A program made the position numbers and the translations under genes. Under the pieces are notes generated by a model. It saw only the letters and a program-made list of their open reading frames with translations, was not told where the DNA came from and made no database searches. Shown here in pieces: positions 8,662 to 18,435 of a stretch of DNA of 64,000 bases (the stretch's first letter is position 1; every line of letters starts with the position of its first letter). The stretch comes from Paraburkholderia phenazinium (GTDB lineage Bacteria; Pseudomonadota; Gammaproteobacteria; Burkholderiales; Burkholderiaceae), in contig NZ_FSRU01000002.1 of the NCBI RefSeq assembly GCF_900142845.1, forward strand, positions 1,240,001 to 1,304,000. Direction: 5' to 3'.

Positions 8662-9852
8662 TCAATCTAGCGAAAACGCCCATCGCCCTGCGACAGGAGG
8701 TCGCGTCACCCCGGTCAGCAACAGCTCGATCAGGTCGTGCACGCTGCGAATCGCACTGCCGAACGGCAAGGTCTCGCGGCCGCGGAAAAACAGCCCATTG
8801 GCGACATCGCCACGCAGCGCCGCGGCGAGCCGTGTGTCAATGCAGAAATGGCCAAACTTTTCGATGCCGTCGCGCAAGCCGCACACGCTCAGGCATTCGA
8901 GCGCGGTGGGACACACGTTCTTTAGCGTGCCGATCTTGTCGCGGATGCGGGTTTCGTTGCGCAGATAGCGCGTGAGCCATGGCGTCTTGACAGCGCGCGC
9001 CGGCAGTCCGGTGACGCTGACGAACTCGACGATGTCATCCGGGGTCGCGTCGGCCAGTACACGCTTGAAGTTCGGATGCGCGTCGCCTTCCTCCGTGACG
9101 GCGAAAGGCGTGCCGATCTGCACGCCGTTAGCGCCCGCTGTGAGCCAGCCCCGCACGGCGTCGTGGCTATTGATGCCGCCCGCGACGATCAGCGGCACAT
9201 CCTGACGACTCAGGCCGAGCGAGGCAAAGACCGGCGCCAGTTCCTCGAGGACACGCGCAAAGTCGAAGCGGCCGTCGTTCATATCCGCGAGGTTCGTCAC
9301 ACCGAGGTGGCCGCCGGCATGAGCCGGATGTTCGATGACGATCGCGTCGGGCAAGCGCCCCTTCTTCATCCACTTCTTCAGCACGAGTGCGACGCCGCGG
9401 CTGTCGGAGAGAATCGGAATCAAGGCGATATCGTGGCCCTGAGTCATGTCGGGCAAGTCGAGCGGCAAGCCCGCACCCATCACGATCGCATCGGCACCGG
9501 TCTCGCAGGCCACGCGCACATAGTCCGCGTGCGCATTGACCGCCTTCATCACGTTGACGGCCAGCATGCCACGGCCTTCGCTCAAGGCGCGGGCCGACTG
9601 AATTTCGCGGGCCAGCGCGGTGAGATTGGCGCTTTCGAGCGTCGCGCGGTCCGGATGCGCCCGGCACCGTTCGACCAGATCGGCATGATGGTGACGCAGG
9701 TCGATACTGGCGATCGTGCCCAGTGCGCCCTCACGCGCCACGCTGCCGGCCAGCCGGTGCGCCGAAATGCCAACGCCCATGCCGCCCTGAACGATCGGCA
9801 ACAGTGCGCGGCCGCGAATGATCAGCGGTGCAAAGGAATGAGATGAGAACAT
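8662..9852 (-). CDS. Nitronate monooxygenase-like FMN enzyme
   Basis: A 396-aa cytoplasmic TIM-barrel flavoprotein of the nitronate monooxygenase (2-nitropropane dioxygenase) family. It shows LPIVQGGMGVGISAHRLAG at the N-terminus, EHPAHAGGHLG mid-chain and the phosphate-binding VAGGINSHDAV and GANGVQIGTPFAVTEE segments. The family oxidises propionate-3-nitronate and alkyl nitronates. The C-terminal 90 residues contain several cysteines (KNVCPTALECLSVCGL), longer than minimal members. The start at MFSSHSF is chosen because the barrel begins just after it; no strong ribosome site is visible. Confidence 0.85.
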   Translation of the reverse strand: MFSSHSFAPLIIRGRALLPIVQGGMGVGISAHRLAGSVAREGALGTIASIDLRHHHADLVERCRAHPDRATLESANLTALAREIQSARALSEGRGMLAVNVMKAVNAHADYVRVACETGADAIVMGAGLPLDLPDMTQGHDIALIPILSDSRGVALVLKKWMKKGRLPDAIVIEHPAHAGGHLGVTNLADMNDGRFDFARVLEELAPVFASLGLSRQDVPLIVAGGINSHDAVRGWLTAGANGVQIGTPFAVTEEGDAHPNFKRVLADATPDDIVEFVSVTGLPARAVKTPWLTRYLRNETRIRDKIGTLKNVCPTALECLSVCGLRDGIEKFGHFCIDTRLAAALRGDVANGLFFRGRETLPFGSAIRSVHDLIELLLTGVTRPPVAGRWAFSLD

Positions 9853-9926
9853 GAGGCCCCGGGTCGACGAGATAAAACTGCCATACTCGCCAATGGGGCG
9901 GCGCGCGCATTGCGGCAGATCAAACA

Positions 9927-9962
9927 AAAGGAGCGTGTGCCGGTTCGGGCACACGCTCCTTT
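9927..9962 (-). terminator. Terminator of the cyo operon
   Basis: A perfect 15-bp stem (AAAGGAGCGTGTGCC with its complement) around a 6-base loop, followed on the minus strand by a T-rich tract. It lies 89 bp after the cyoD stop. Confidence 0.88.
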
Positions 9963-10050
9963 GTCCGGGGTCATGGGCGACGCACTATCAGCGGCCGGCG
10001 AAGAAGACGCGTGGCGTCCTGTGGTCGCCTCAACCCAACGAGCAGGACGC

Positions 10051-10383
10051 TTACCGCGACATCATGTTCATGCTGACGTTATGCATGACCCACATCGTGC
10101 CGCCGATCAGAACGATCGCGGCCACCGCCGTATAACATAGCGCCATCACGTTCCAGCGCTGACCGGACGACGTATTCAGGTGCAGGAAGAACACCAGATG
10201 CACGACGATCTGCACGAACGCCAGCACAGCCAGCACCGCCATGGCTGACTGCGCGGGCAGCATGCCGCCCATCACCAGCCCAAACGCCGCGGCCGTCAGC
10301 AACACAGCGAGGACAAAACCGGCGACATAGCCGAACGCGCTGCCGTGCGCCTCTTCTTCATGAAGCGATTGCGTATGAGCCAT
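10051..10383 (-). CDS. cyoD: Cytochrome o ubiquinol oxidase subunit IV
   Basis: A 110-aa inner-membrane protein with three membrane helices. It shows GSAFGYVAGFVLAVLLTAAAF, the LAFVQIVVHLVFFLHLN helix typical of CyoD, and a last helix before MNMMSR. It assists assembly of the CyoB copper site. Its ATG directly follows the cyoC stop with no gap. No cyoE (haem O synthase) follows; the operon ends here at a strong terminator. Confidence 0.95.
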   Translation of the reverse strand: MAHTQSLHEEEAHGSAFGYVAGFVLAVLLTAAAFGLVMGGMLPAQSAMAVLAVLAFVQIVVHLVFFLHLNTSSGQRWNVMALCYTAVAAIVLIGGTMWVMHNVSMNMMSR

Positions 10384-10992
10384 TTAGAGCACGCTCCCAA
10401 GATAGACAAACGTAAACACGCAGATCCACACGATATCCAGAAAGTGCCAGAAGAGACTCAGGCACGCGAGGCGTGTAATCTCGCGCTCCGACATTTCGGG
10501 CTTGATCACGATCTGCACGGCCAGTACGACCATCCAGATGAGTCCCACCGTTACATGCAAGCCGTGCGTGCCGACCAGCGTGAAGAACGACGAGAGGAAC
10601 GCGCTGCGGCTCGGCCCGGCGCCTTCGGCGATCAGGTGCGAAAACTCCTGCATTTCGAACCAGAGAAACGCGAGGCCCAGCACGAACGTAATGGCCAGCC
10701 AGCTCAGCACGACGCCCGACTTGCGCTTATGCGCGCCGAGCATGGCAAAGCCGTAGGTGATACTGCTCAGCAGCAGCACGGCCGTCTCCAGCGCGACACC
10801 GGGAATGTCGAACAGGTCCTTGCCCGACGGGCCGCCCGCGAACTGATGCGCCATCACGGCGAACACCGCGAATAGCGACGCAAACAGCACGCAGTCGGTC
10901 ATCAGATAAAGCCAGAAGCCGAACACCGAGTGAGACGGTACGTGTTCGCTGTGCCGCTCGCCTAATGCGGCGATATGAGTGCTGTTTGACAT
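10384..10992 (-). CDS. cyoC: Cytochrome o ubiquinol oxidase subunit III
   Basis: A 202-aa inner-membrane protein with five helices, beginning [20 protein letters not shown], then FGFWLYLMTDCVLFASLFAV. The GTHGLHVTVGLIWM motif is conserved in haem-copper oxidase subunit III. The start is the ATG sharing one base with the cyoB stop (TGATG), so the two are probably coupled. The longer reading frame upstream lies inside cyoB and is rejected. Confidence 0.95.
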   Translation of the reverse strand: MSNSTHIAALGERHSEHVPSHSVFGFWLYLMTDCVLFASLFAVFAVMAHQFAGGPSGKDLFDIPGVALETAVLLLSSITYGFAMLGAHKRKSGVVLSWLAITFVLGLAFLWFEMQEFSHLIAEGAGPSRSAFLSSFFTLVGTHGLHVTVGLIWMVVLAVQIVIKPEMSEREITRLACLSLFWHFLDIVWICVFTFVYLGSVL

Positions 10993-13001
10993 CAGTTGAC
11001 CTCCGCAGCGGCGAACACGTCGCCCCGTTTCGCTTGACTTGCCCGGCCGTTGTTCTCTTCGATCCGGCGCACCGTTTCGGCGGGGATGAAATAGCCGCTG
11101 TTGTCGCCGAAGCTGCGGCCGATCACCGTCGCCATGATGGCGACGAGCGCCGCCACTGCGAGCCATGTGATATGCCAGACCCCGGCAAAACCCACCAACA
11201 GGCTAAAGATGCCGATAAAGAAACCTGCGCTGGTGTTCGACGGCATATGAATGTCGCTGTACACCGTCTCCTTGCCGAGGCCTTGCGCCGTTTCCTTCAT
11301 GTGCGTGAACGCGTCGAGCTCATGCACCACCGGGATGGTCGCGAAGTTGTAGACCGGTGGCGGCGACGACGTGGCCCATTCGAGCGTCCGACCGTCCCAC
11401 GGGTCGCCGTTGACGTCGCGATACTCGGGCAGTTGACGATTGCGCACGCTGACAATCACCTGCAGCACCTGGCAGACCACGCCAAGCGCGATGAACACCA
11501 CGCCGCATGCAGCGAAGATCAGCCACGGATGCCATGCCGGGTTGTCATAGTGGTTCAGGCGTCGCGTCATGCCCATGAAGCCGAGCACATAGAGCGGCAT
11601 GAACGACACGTAAAAGCCGACGAACCAGAGCCAGAATGCGGCCTTGCCGAGTTTCTCGTTCAGCTTGATGCCGAAGACCTTTGGGAACCAGTAGTGAACG
11701 CCGGCCAGATACCCGAACACCACACCGCCGATGATGGCGTTATGGAAGTGGGCGATCAGGAACAGGCTGTTATGCAGCACGAAGTCCGCGCCGGGAATCG
11801 CCATCATCACGCCGGTCATGCCGCCGATCGTGAACGTGATCATGAAGCCGATCGTCCACAGTACCGGAGTGGTGAATTCGACGCGCCCACGATAGATCGT
11901 GAACAGCCAGTTGAATATCTTTACGCCGGTCGGAATGGCGATGACCATGGTCATAATGCCGAAGAACGCATTGACGTCCGCGCCGGAACCCATCGTGAAG
12001 AAGTGATGCAGCCAGACGAGGAACGCCAGCACTGTGATCACGCAGGTTGCGTACACCATTGTGCGGTAGCCGAACAGCGGCTTCTTCGCGAACGTGGCGA
12101 TCACTTCCGAATAGATGCCGAACGCAGGCAGAACCAGAATGTAGACCTCGGGGTGACCCCATGCCCAGATCAGGTTCAGGTACATCATGGCGTTGCCGCC
12201 GCCGTCGTTCGTAAAGAAGTGCATGCCGAGGTAGCGGTCGAGGCCGAGCAGCGCGAGCGTCACCGTGAGAATCGGAAACGTCGCCATGATCAGGATGTTC
12301 GAGCACAGCGCCGTCCACGTGAACACCGGCATCTTCATCAGCGACATGCCCGGTGCGCGCATCCGGATAATGGTGACGAAGAAGTTGATGGCGGTGATCA
12401 GCGTGCCGACGCCCGACAACTGCAGGCTCCAGATGTAGTAGTCGACTCCCACGCCCGGACTGAACTGCAGCTCCGACAGCGGCGGATACGCAAGCCAGCC
12501 AACCTGCGCAAATTCACCGATCACGAGCGACAGGTTGATCAGGATCGCGCTGATCGCGGTCATCCAGAACGAGAGCGAGTTCAGGAACGGGAACGCCACG
12601 TCGCGTGCGCCGATCTGCAGCGGCACGACGAGGTTGAACAGGCCGACCATCAACGCCATCGCCATGAAGAAGATCATGATGACGCCGTGCGCCGTAAAGA
12701 TCTGGTCGTAGTGATGCGGCGGCAGATAGCCCGGCGAATGAAAGGCCAGCGCCAGTTGCAGACGCATCATGACCGCATCGGCAAAGCCGCGCAGCAGCAT
12801 CAGGACGGCCACCACGATGTACATCACGCCGATCTTCTTGTGATCGACGCTGGTGAGCCATTCGCTCCACAGCCATTTCCACTTGCCGAACCAGGTCAGC
12901 GCGCCCAGCGCAGCGAGGACGAGCACAGCCATCAAGGCGGCCGCGCCCATGATGATGGGCTGATCGAACGGAATCGCCGAAAGTGTCAGTTTTCCGAACA
13001 T
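10992..13001 (-). CDS. cyoB: Cytochrome o ubiquinol oxidase subunit I
   Basis: This 669-aa catalytic subunit of the terminal oxidase reduces oxygen with quinol electrons and pumps protons. The histidine ligands are visible in [12 protein letters not shown] (copper and cross-linked tyrosine), LHHFFTMG (copper) and [10 protein letters not shown] (haems). The N-terminal quinol-oxidase-specific segment and about 15 helices are present, and the length matches E. coli CyoB. It starts 3 bp after cyoA, with AAGGGG as ribosome site inside the cyoA end. Confidence 0.97.
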   Translation of the reverse strand: MFGKLTLSAIPFDQPIIMGAAALMAVLVLAALGALTWFGKWKWLWSEWLTSVDHKKIGVMYIVVAVLMLLRGFADAVMMRLQLALAFHSPGYLPPHHYDQIFTAHGVIMIFFMAMALMVGLFNLVVPLQIGARDVAFPFLNSLSFWMTAISAILINLSLVIGEFAQVGWLAYPPLSELQFSPGVGVDYYIWSLQLSGVGTLITAINFFVTIIRMRAPGMSLMKMPVFTWTALCSNILIMATFPILTVTLALLGLDRYLGMHFFTNDGGGNAMMYLNLIWAWGHPEVYILVLPAFGIYSEVIATFAKKPLFGYRTMVYATCVITVLAFLVWLHHFFTMGSGADVNAFFGIMTMVIAIPTGVKIFNWLFTIYRGRVEFTTPVLWTIGFMITFTIGGMTGVMMAIPGADFVLHNSLFLIAHFHNAIIGGVVFGYLAGVHYWFPKVFGIKLNEKLGKAAFWLWFVGFYVSFMPLYVLGFMGMTRRLNHYDNPAWHPWLIFAACGVVFIALGVVCQVLQVIVSVRNRQLPEYRDVNGDPWDGRTLEWATSSPPPVYNFATIPVVHELDAFTHMKETAQGLGKETVYSDIHMPSNTSAGFFIGIFSLLVGFAGVWHITWLAVAALVAIMATVIGRSFGDNSGYFIPAETVRRIEENNGRASQAKRGDVFAAAEVN

Positions 13002-13004
13002 GTG

Positions 13005-13901
13005 TTACCCCTTCGTACCGCAATTGCTGTTCTGCAAATCGAGAACATTGCCGTTGTTGTACTTTGCAATGATGTTGTGGAACAGCTTCGGATCGACCGA
13101 CGAGAAGTAGCGCACCGGCTCCTTCTCGCTCGGCTGCGCCACGGTGTTGTATGCGTTCATGTCGAGCCGGCCGGACGACGCCTTGACCTTGTCCACCCAC
13201 GCGTTGAACTGCTCGGGGTTGGTGGCGAGCGCGCGGAACTTCATGTCCGAAAAACCCTTGCCGCTGAAGTTGGCCGAGACGCCGGCGTAGTCGCCTGCTT
13301 CGTCCGCCACGAGGTGCAACTGCGTTTGCATGCCCGCCATGGCGTAGATCTGGCTACCCAGTTGCGGGATGAAAAACGAGTTCATGACCGAGTCCGACGT
13401 GATCAGGAAATTAACAGGCGTCCCCACCGGGAAAGCCAGTTGATTGACCGACGCGATGCCGAGATCCGGGTAAATGAAGAGCCACTTCCAGTCGAGCGCC
13501 ACCACTTCCACATTGATGGGCTTGACGGCCGACTGGATGGGCTTGTACGGATCGAGCTCGTGCGTGGTCTTCCATGTCAGCACCCCGAGACACAGGATGA
13601 TGATGGACGGGACCGTCCAGATCACCACTTCGATCGCCGTGGAGTGCGCCCATTTCGGCGCGTACGTCGCGTGACGGTTGCTGGCGCGATAGCGCCAGGC
13701 AAACCACAGCGTCATCAGAATGACCGGGACGACGACGATGAGCATCGTGAACGTCGCGGTGCCGATCAGCGACTTCTCGGCTACGCCGATGCTCCCTTTC
13801 GGGTCGAGCACGTCGAGCTTGCTACACCCTGAGAGACACGCAGCCAGCACGGCCGCGGCGGGTATCCATACCCTGTTGTTGAGGACTCCCTCGTTCATCA
13901 T
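13005..13901 (-). CDS. cyoA: Cytochrome o ubiquinol oxidase subunit II, lipoprotein
   Basis: A 298-aa lipoprotein subunit. The signal peptide ends in the lipobox LSGC (Cys26), two membrane helices follow, then a cupredoxin-like periplasmic domain with DWKWLFIYPD and a COX-aromatic region at the C-terminus. It lacks the CuA ligands, as expected for quinol oxidases. Two consecutive ATG codons open the gene (MMNEG); GCAGG lies 6 bp before the first. It leads the cyoABCD operon, which would be favoured at low oxygen. Confidence 0.95.
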   Translation of the reverse strand: MMNEGVLNNRVWIPAAAVLAACLSGCSKLDVLDPKGSIGVAEKSLIGTATFTMLIVVVPVILMTLWFAWRYRASNRHATYAPKWAHSTAIEVVIWTVPSIIILCLGVLTWKTTHELDPYKPIQSAVKPINVEVVALDWKWLFIYPDLGIASVNQLAFPVGTPVNFLITSDSVMNSFFIPQLGSQIYAMAGMQTQLHLVADEAGDYAGVSANFSGKGFSDMKFRALATNPEQFNAWVDKVKASSGRLDMNAYNTVAQPSEKEPVRYFSSVDPKLFHNIIAKYNNGNVLDLQNSNCGTKG

Positions 13902-14227
13902 ATTTGCCTGCTTTTCATTGAGCTACCCCCGAATCAGCTGCACCTTTGCAACACGCAACCCACGCAGTTAATGCGTACGCCGCCGGATTCTACGAGTGAA
14001 GCCTCAGGTGAAATTTGATCCTGGCCAAGGAAAGCGCAGACGATGCGTCATATTTTGTGGACGCGGGAAGACGTCGTGCCAGGCGTTGGAGGGAGGCACT
14101 ACGGGAAGAAAAGACGAGAGGGAGTTGAAGCGCGATCGAGAATCGCGTTGCTGCAAGATCCGCGTTGCACCCATCGGACAATCCGACGGATACAACGCGG
14201 CTACATCATCAAACGGACAACTGCGGC
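13902..14227. other. Promoter region of cyo; no gene
   Basis: About 325 bp between the cyoA start and the ybiT stop, both on the minus strand. No supported gene. It must hold the cyo promoter; I could not assign a clear regulator site. Confidence 0.5.
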
Positions 14228-15820
14228 TTACTGCACACCCTGGCTCGCCAGGAAGTCCTCGTAGTTACCGCCGAAGTCATACAGCGTACCATCCGTGCGC
14301 ACTTCAATAATCCGGTTCGCCAACCCGCTCACAAACTCCCGGTCGTGCGACACGAAGATCAGTGTGCCCTCGTACTTGTCGAGCGCGATCTGCAGCGACT
14401 CGATCGATTCCATGTCCATGTGGTTGGTCGGCTCGTCCATCAGCAGCACGTTGTGGCGGCCCAGCATCAGCTTGCCCCAGATCATGCGGCCCTTCTCGCC
14501 GCCGGAGAGCACCTTCACCGACTTGCGGATATCGTCCGCATTGAACAGCAGACGGCCCAGCGTGCCGCGCACCATCTGCTCGTCGTCGCCTTCCTGACGG
14601 TAGCCGTCAATCCAGTCCATCAACGTGACGTCGTCCGGAAACTCTTCGTACGTGTCCTGCGGCATGTAGCCGACATTCGCGTTCTCCGCCCACTTGACCG
14701 TGCCGTGGTCCGTCTTCACGCCGCCTTGCAGCGAACGCAGCAGCGTGGTCTTGCCGGCGCCGTTCTGGCCGATGATGGCGATGCGCTCGCCCGGCTGCAC
14801 GCTGATGCTGAAGTTGCTGAAAATCGTGCGCTCGTACTTCTTCGTGATGGTGTCGGCCACCACCGCGATGTTGTGCAGCTTCTTCTCGTACTCGAAGCGG
14901 ATGAACGGGTTCTGCCGCGACGAAGGCTTGAATTCCTCGATCTTGATCTTGTCGATCATCTTCAGACGGCTGGTAGCCTGACGCGCCTTCGACTTGTTGG
15001 CCGAGAAGCGGCGCACGAAGTCCTGCAGGTCGGCGACGCGTTCCTTCGCCTTGGCGTTGGCGTTCTGCTGGCGCTCACGCGCTTGCGTGCTGGCCAGCAT
15101 GTAGTCGTCGTAGTTGCCCGGATAGACCTTCAGCGTGCCGTAGTCCATGTCCGCCATGTGCGTGCAGACCTGGTTCAGGAAGTGTCGATCGTGCGAAATG
15201 ATGATCATCGTCGAGTTGTACTGGTTGAGCATGTCTTCCAGCCAACGGATCGAGTTGATGTCCAGGTTGTTGGTCGGCTCGTCCAGCAGCAGCACGTCCG
15301 GCTTCGAGAACAGCGCCTGCGCAAGCAGCACGCGCAGCTTCCAGCCCGGCGCCACGTTGCTCATCGGGCCGTTGTGGTCTTCGATGGCAATGCCGATGCC
15401 GAGCAGCAGTTCGCCGGCACGCGCTTCGGCCGTGTAGCCGTCGTACTCGGCGAACTTCGCTTCGAGTTCGGCGGCGTGCATGTAGTCGTCGTCGGTCGCG
15501 TCCGGGTTCGCGTAGATCGCATCGCGCTCGGTCATGGCGTTCCACATTTCAGTGTGACCCATCATCACGACGTCGAGCACGCGCACGTCTTCATACGCGA
15601 ACTGGTCCTGGCGCAACTTGCCCAGGCGCACGTTCGGTTCGAGCATCACGTTGCCGGAGCTCGGTTCCAGATCGCTGCCCAGAATCTTCATGAAAGTGGA
15701 TTTGCCGCAGCCATTCGCACCAATCAGGCCATAGCGGTTCCCTCCCCCGAATTTGACCGAGATGTTCTCGAAGAGGGGCTTGGGCCCGAATTGCATGGTG
15801 ATATTTGCGGTAGACAGCAC
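14228..15820 (-). CDS. ybiT: ABC-F family ATPase YbiT
   Basis: A 530-aa soluble protein with two ABC domains and no membrane part. Walker A motifs are GANGCGKS and GQNGAGKT, with signatures before [11 protein letters not shown] and [11 protein letters not shown] (LSGGEKGRM in the second). The linker between domains has the charged ABC-F form. ABC-F proteins act on ribosomes. I chose the GTG start because AAAGGA lies 8 bp before it and because it gives exactly the 530 residues of E. coli YbiT, with [17 protein letters not shown] aligned. An ATG 11 codons upstream is possible but puts that ribosome site inside the gene. Confidence 0.92.
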   Translation of the reverse strand: MLSTANITMQFGPKPLFENISVKFGGGNRYGLIGANGCGKSTFMKILGSDLEPSSGNVMLEPNVRLGKLRQDQFAYEDVRVLDVVMMGHTEMWNAMTERDAIYANPDATDDDYMHAAELEAKFAEYDGYTAEARAGELLLGIGIAIEDHNGPMSNVAPGWKLRVLLAQALFSKPDVLLLDEPTNNLDINSIRWLEDMLNQYNSTMIIISHDRHFLNQVCTHMADMDYGTLKVYPGNYDDYMLASTQARERQQNANAKAKERVADLQDFVRRFSANKSKARQATSRLKMIDKIKIEEFKPSSRQNPFIRFEYEKKLHNIAVVADTITKKYERTIFSNFSISVQPGERIAIIGQNGAGKTTLLRSLQGGVKTDHGTVKWAENANVGYMPQDTYEEFPDDVTLMDWIDGYRQEGDDEQMVRGTLGRLLFNADDIRKSVKVLSGGEKGRMIWGKLMLGRHNVLLMDEPTNHMDMESIESLQIALDKYEGTLIFVSHDREFVSGLANRIIEVRTDGTLYDFGGNYEDFLASQGVQ

Positions 15821-16020
15821 GGCGCGTCCTTTGAATGAATTTGCGGCGAACAACCTATCATTTTAGCAGGTTATCAAGATGGTAGTCCGCACCTAGGCCG
15901 CACCTAGTCGTTTCCTCATCCCGCCATACCAGGCACGCGATGTGCGCCATGACCCGGCAGTGCGCATCGGGCGCGATTGCCTGTACTTTTTTCACTAACC
16001 TGAAGAAGAAGGAGGAGAAG

Positions 16021-16227
16021 ATGAAAGACCACGTCTACAAGCAGATCGAGTTGACCGGCTCATCGGCCAAGTCGAGCGACGATGCGATCCGCACCGCGAT
16101 CGAAAAGGCGTCCAAGACGCTGCGCAATCTGCATTGGTTCGAAGTGACGGAAACGCGGGGCCAGATCGAAGACGACAAGGTCGTGCATTGGCAGGTGACC
16201 ATCAAGGTCGGTCTGCGGATCGAGTAA
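16021..16227 (+). CDS. Dodecin flavoprotein
   Basis: A 68-aa protein beginning MKDHVYKQIELTGSSAKSSD, with the dodecin fold beta-alpha-beta-beta. The conserved tryptophan in LHWFEV and the glutamine in HWQVTIKVG are the flavin-stacking residues. Dodecins form dodecamers that store or buffer flavins (FMN, riboflavin) in the cytoplasm. GGAGGAG lies just before the ATG, so the start is secure. It is a single gene divergent from ybiT. Confidence 0.95.
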   Translation: MKDHVYKQIELTGSSAKSSDDAIRTAIEKASKTLRNLHWFEVTETRGQIEDDKVVHWQVTIKVGLRIE

Positions 16228-16235
16228 GAAAAAAA

Positions 16236-16257
16236 GCTGCGCCCGCGAGGACGCAGC
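16236..16257 (-). terminator. Terminator of the BMP-type ABC transporter operon
   Basis: Stem GCTGCG with CGCAGC; on the minus strand it is followed by seven T. It lies 65 bp after the binding-protein gene. Some dodecin mRNA may also end here, but the plus side lacks a T run. Confidence 0.8.
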
Positions 16258-16321
16258 CCTTAAAAGCAGCGGCTGCTACGCCGCCGCCTGGTCGATCGTT
16301 CGGGTTATCCGGCGTCGGCCA

Positions 16322-17416
16322 TCACTTCGGCAATGCGCCGTCCACCCCCTCCACATACCAGTTGATACGCTGCAGTTCCGGATCGGTCAGCGACTTGCCG
16401 GCCGGCACCTTCACCTCACCCGCCTGATCCTTGATCGGACCGGTGAACACGTCCCACTTGCCGCCCGCGATCTGCTCGCGCTTCGCCTCGACATCCTTCA
16501 GCGCATTGGCCGGAATCGCCGATGTATTCAGGTCGTCCAGGCCGACGGCCTTCTGCGGAATGCCCCACCACACCGGGTCGTTCTTCCACTTGCCGTCCAG
16601 CACCTGCTGGATCACCGCGGTGTAATAGACGCCCCAGTTGCCCACCACCGAGCCCAGATGCGCATCAGGACCGAACTTCTTCATGTCCGAATCCCAGCCG
16701 AACGCATGCACGTGCTTTTCCGAAGCCGTCGCCAGGGTCGCGCTTGAATCGGTGTTCTGCAGCAGCACGTCGGCGCCCTGGCCGATCAGCGTTTCGGCCG
16801 CCTGCTTTTCCTTGCCCGGATCGAACCAGCTGTTGATCCAGATGACCTTGGTGTGGATCTTCGGATTCACCGAGCGCGCGCCGAGCGTGTACGCGTTGAT
16901 GTTGCGGATCACTTCGGGAATCGGCACCGAAGCGACAAAGCCCAGCGTGTTGGTCTTCGTCACGTAGCCTGCGGCGACGCCGGCGAGATACGCGCCCTGA
17001 TACATCCGCACGTCATAGGTGCCGAAGTTCGGCGCCTTCTTGTAGCCGGTTGCGTGCAGGAATACCGTGTCCGGGAAGTCCTTCGCGACCTTCAGTTCGA
17101 AATCCTGGTAGCCGAAGCTCGAGCCGATGATGATCTTGTTGCCCTTGTTGGCGAGATCGCGGAAGACGCGTTCCGAGTCGGCCGACTCCGGCACGTTCTC
17201 GATCCGCGTGATCTTGATCTTGCTGCCGAACTTCGCTTCGGCTTCCTTCGAACCCTGGTCGTGCGCGTAGGTCCAGCCGGCGTCCCCCGGGTTGCCGAGG
17301 TAGACAAACGCCACGCCCGGCACATCTGCAGCCTGCGCGGTTTGCGACAGCGTTACGCCAAGGCCGAGCGAAACGGCTCCCAGCGCCGCAGCGGTCAGCA
17401 GATTTCTTCTCTTCAT
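16322..17416 (-). CDS. BMP-family ABC transporter substrate-binding protein
   Basis: A 364-aa periplasmic protein. The signal peptide MKRRNLLTAAALGAVSLGLG ends near TAQA; it has no lipobox. The mature part has the BMP/PnrA pattern (GVAFVYLGNPGDAGWTYAHD, IIGSSFGYQDFELKVA, AGVAAGYVTKTNTLGFVASV). Family members bind nucleosides, purine bases or related rings. It is the last gene of a four-gene importer operon lying beside 8-oxoguanine deaminase and the urate genes, so oxidised purines such as 8-oxoguanine or urate are likely ligands. That assignment is inference. Confidence 0.88.
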   Translation of the reverse strand: MKRRNLLTAAALGAVSLGLGVTLSQTAQAADVPGVAFVYLGNPGDAGWTYAHDQGSKEAEAKFGSKIKITRIENVPESADSERVFRDLANKGNKIIIGSSFGYQDFELKVAKDFPDTVFLHATGYKKAPNFGTYDVRMYQGAYLAGVAAGYVTKTNTLGFVASVPIPEVIRNINAYTLGARSVNPKIHTKVIWINSWFDPGKEKQAAETLIGQGADVLLQNTDSSATLATASEKHVHAFGWDSDMKKFGPDAHLGSVVGNWGVYYTAVIQQVLDGKWKNDPVWWGIPQKAVGLDDLNTSAIPANALKDVEAKREQIAGGKWDVFTGPIKDQAGEVKVPAGKSLTDPELQRINWYVEGVDGALPK

Positions 17417-17487
17417 GTTTTCTCCTGTCGTGTAATTGATTCGTTCAAACCGTGCGTTGAAACCGTTTAATTAGCGGGCCGAAGCGG

Positions 17488-18417
17488 CTAACCCGCCGCA
17501 AAGAAAGGCTTGCCGAGCGACGCCGGCGCGTTCAGGCGGATCGTATTCGGATTGCGCGAGATCAGCACCAGCACCACGATCGTCGCGACGTACGGCAGCA
17601 TCGCGAGGAACTGCGTGGGCACCGGCACGCCGATCGCCTGCGCATAGAACTGCAGGCCGGTCACGGCGCCGAACAGCAGCGCGCCGATCAGCAAACGCCC
17701 CGGACGCCACGTGGAAAACACCACCAGCGCCAGCGCGATCCAGCCACGGCCCGAGGTGAGCTGTTCCTGCCACAGGTGCAGATTGACGATCGAGTAGTAG
17801 CCGCCGGCCAGACCCGCCATGCCGCCGCCGAACGCGACCGCGCCGTAGCGCACGCCGATCACCGGGAAGCCTACCGAGTGCGCCACCTGCGGCGACTCGC
17901 CGACCGAGCGCAGCACGAGGCCAGCGCGCGTGCGGTACAGAAACCAGCCCACTACGGCGAACATGATGAACGCGAGGTAGTCGAGCGGCGTCAGACTGAA
18001 AAACGCCGGCCCCAGCACGGGGATCTTCGAGAGCAACGGAATAGTCCACACGTCGATCGATGCGCGCACGGCCGCCGACGTATACGGCTTGCCGACATAA
18101 GCCGACAAGCCGATGCCGAAGATCGTCAGCGAAAGACCCGTGGCAACCTGATTGGCCAGCATGGTCAACGTGAGGAAGCCGAACAGCAGCGACATGGCGA
18201 GCCCGGCCACAATCGATGCCAGCACGCCGAGCCACGGGTCGCCGGTGACCGACGTGACCGCGTAACCGCTGACGGCGCCCATCAGCATCATGCCTTCCAC
18301 GCCGAGGTTTAGGACCCCCGATTTTTCGGTGACGAGTTCGCCCACGCCTGCAAACATCAGCGGAATGGCGGCGGTGACGGCGCTCGAGGTGAGCGCGCTA
18401 GCTTGTTGAATATCCAT
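17488..18417 (-). CDS. ABC transporter permease (nucleoside/purine type)
   Basis: A 309-aa inner-membrane permease of the branched-chain/ribose superfamily with about eight to ten helices. It has GVLNLGVEGMMLMGAVSGY near the N-terminus, the motif typical of BMP-system permeases, and MAGLAGGYYSIVNLHLWQE later. It starts ATGGATATTC 18 bp after the other permease. It is the second channel subunit of the importer. Confidence 0.88.
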   Translation of the reverse strand: MDIQQASALTSSAVTAAIPLMFAGVGELVTEKSGVLNLGVEGMMLMGAVSGYAVTSVTGDPWLGVLASIVAGLAMSLLFGFLTLTMLANQVATGLSLTIFGIGLSAYVGKPYTSAAVRASIDVWTIPLLSKIPVLGPAFFSLTPLDYLAFIMFAVVGWFLYRTRAGLVLRSVGESPQVAHSVGFPVIGVRYGAVAFGGGMAGLAGGYYSIVNLHLWQEQLTSGRGWIALALVVFSTWRPGRLLIGALLFGAVTGLQFYAQAIGVPVPTQFLAMLPYVATIVVLVLISRNPNTIRLNAPASLGKPFFAAG

Positions 18418-18435
18418 AAGACCGGTCGGGGAAAA

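Noticed and set aside
10965..13832. A 955-codon open frame on the plus strand
   Set aside because: It is antisense to cyoC, cyoB and cyoA, has H/R/D-rich composition typical of the complement of GC-rich genes, and no domain.
14165..15838. A 557-codon open frame on the plus strand
   Set aside because: It mirrors ybiT on the other strand; composition is that of a shadow frame and there is no ribosome site.
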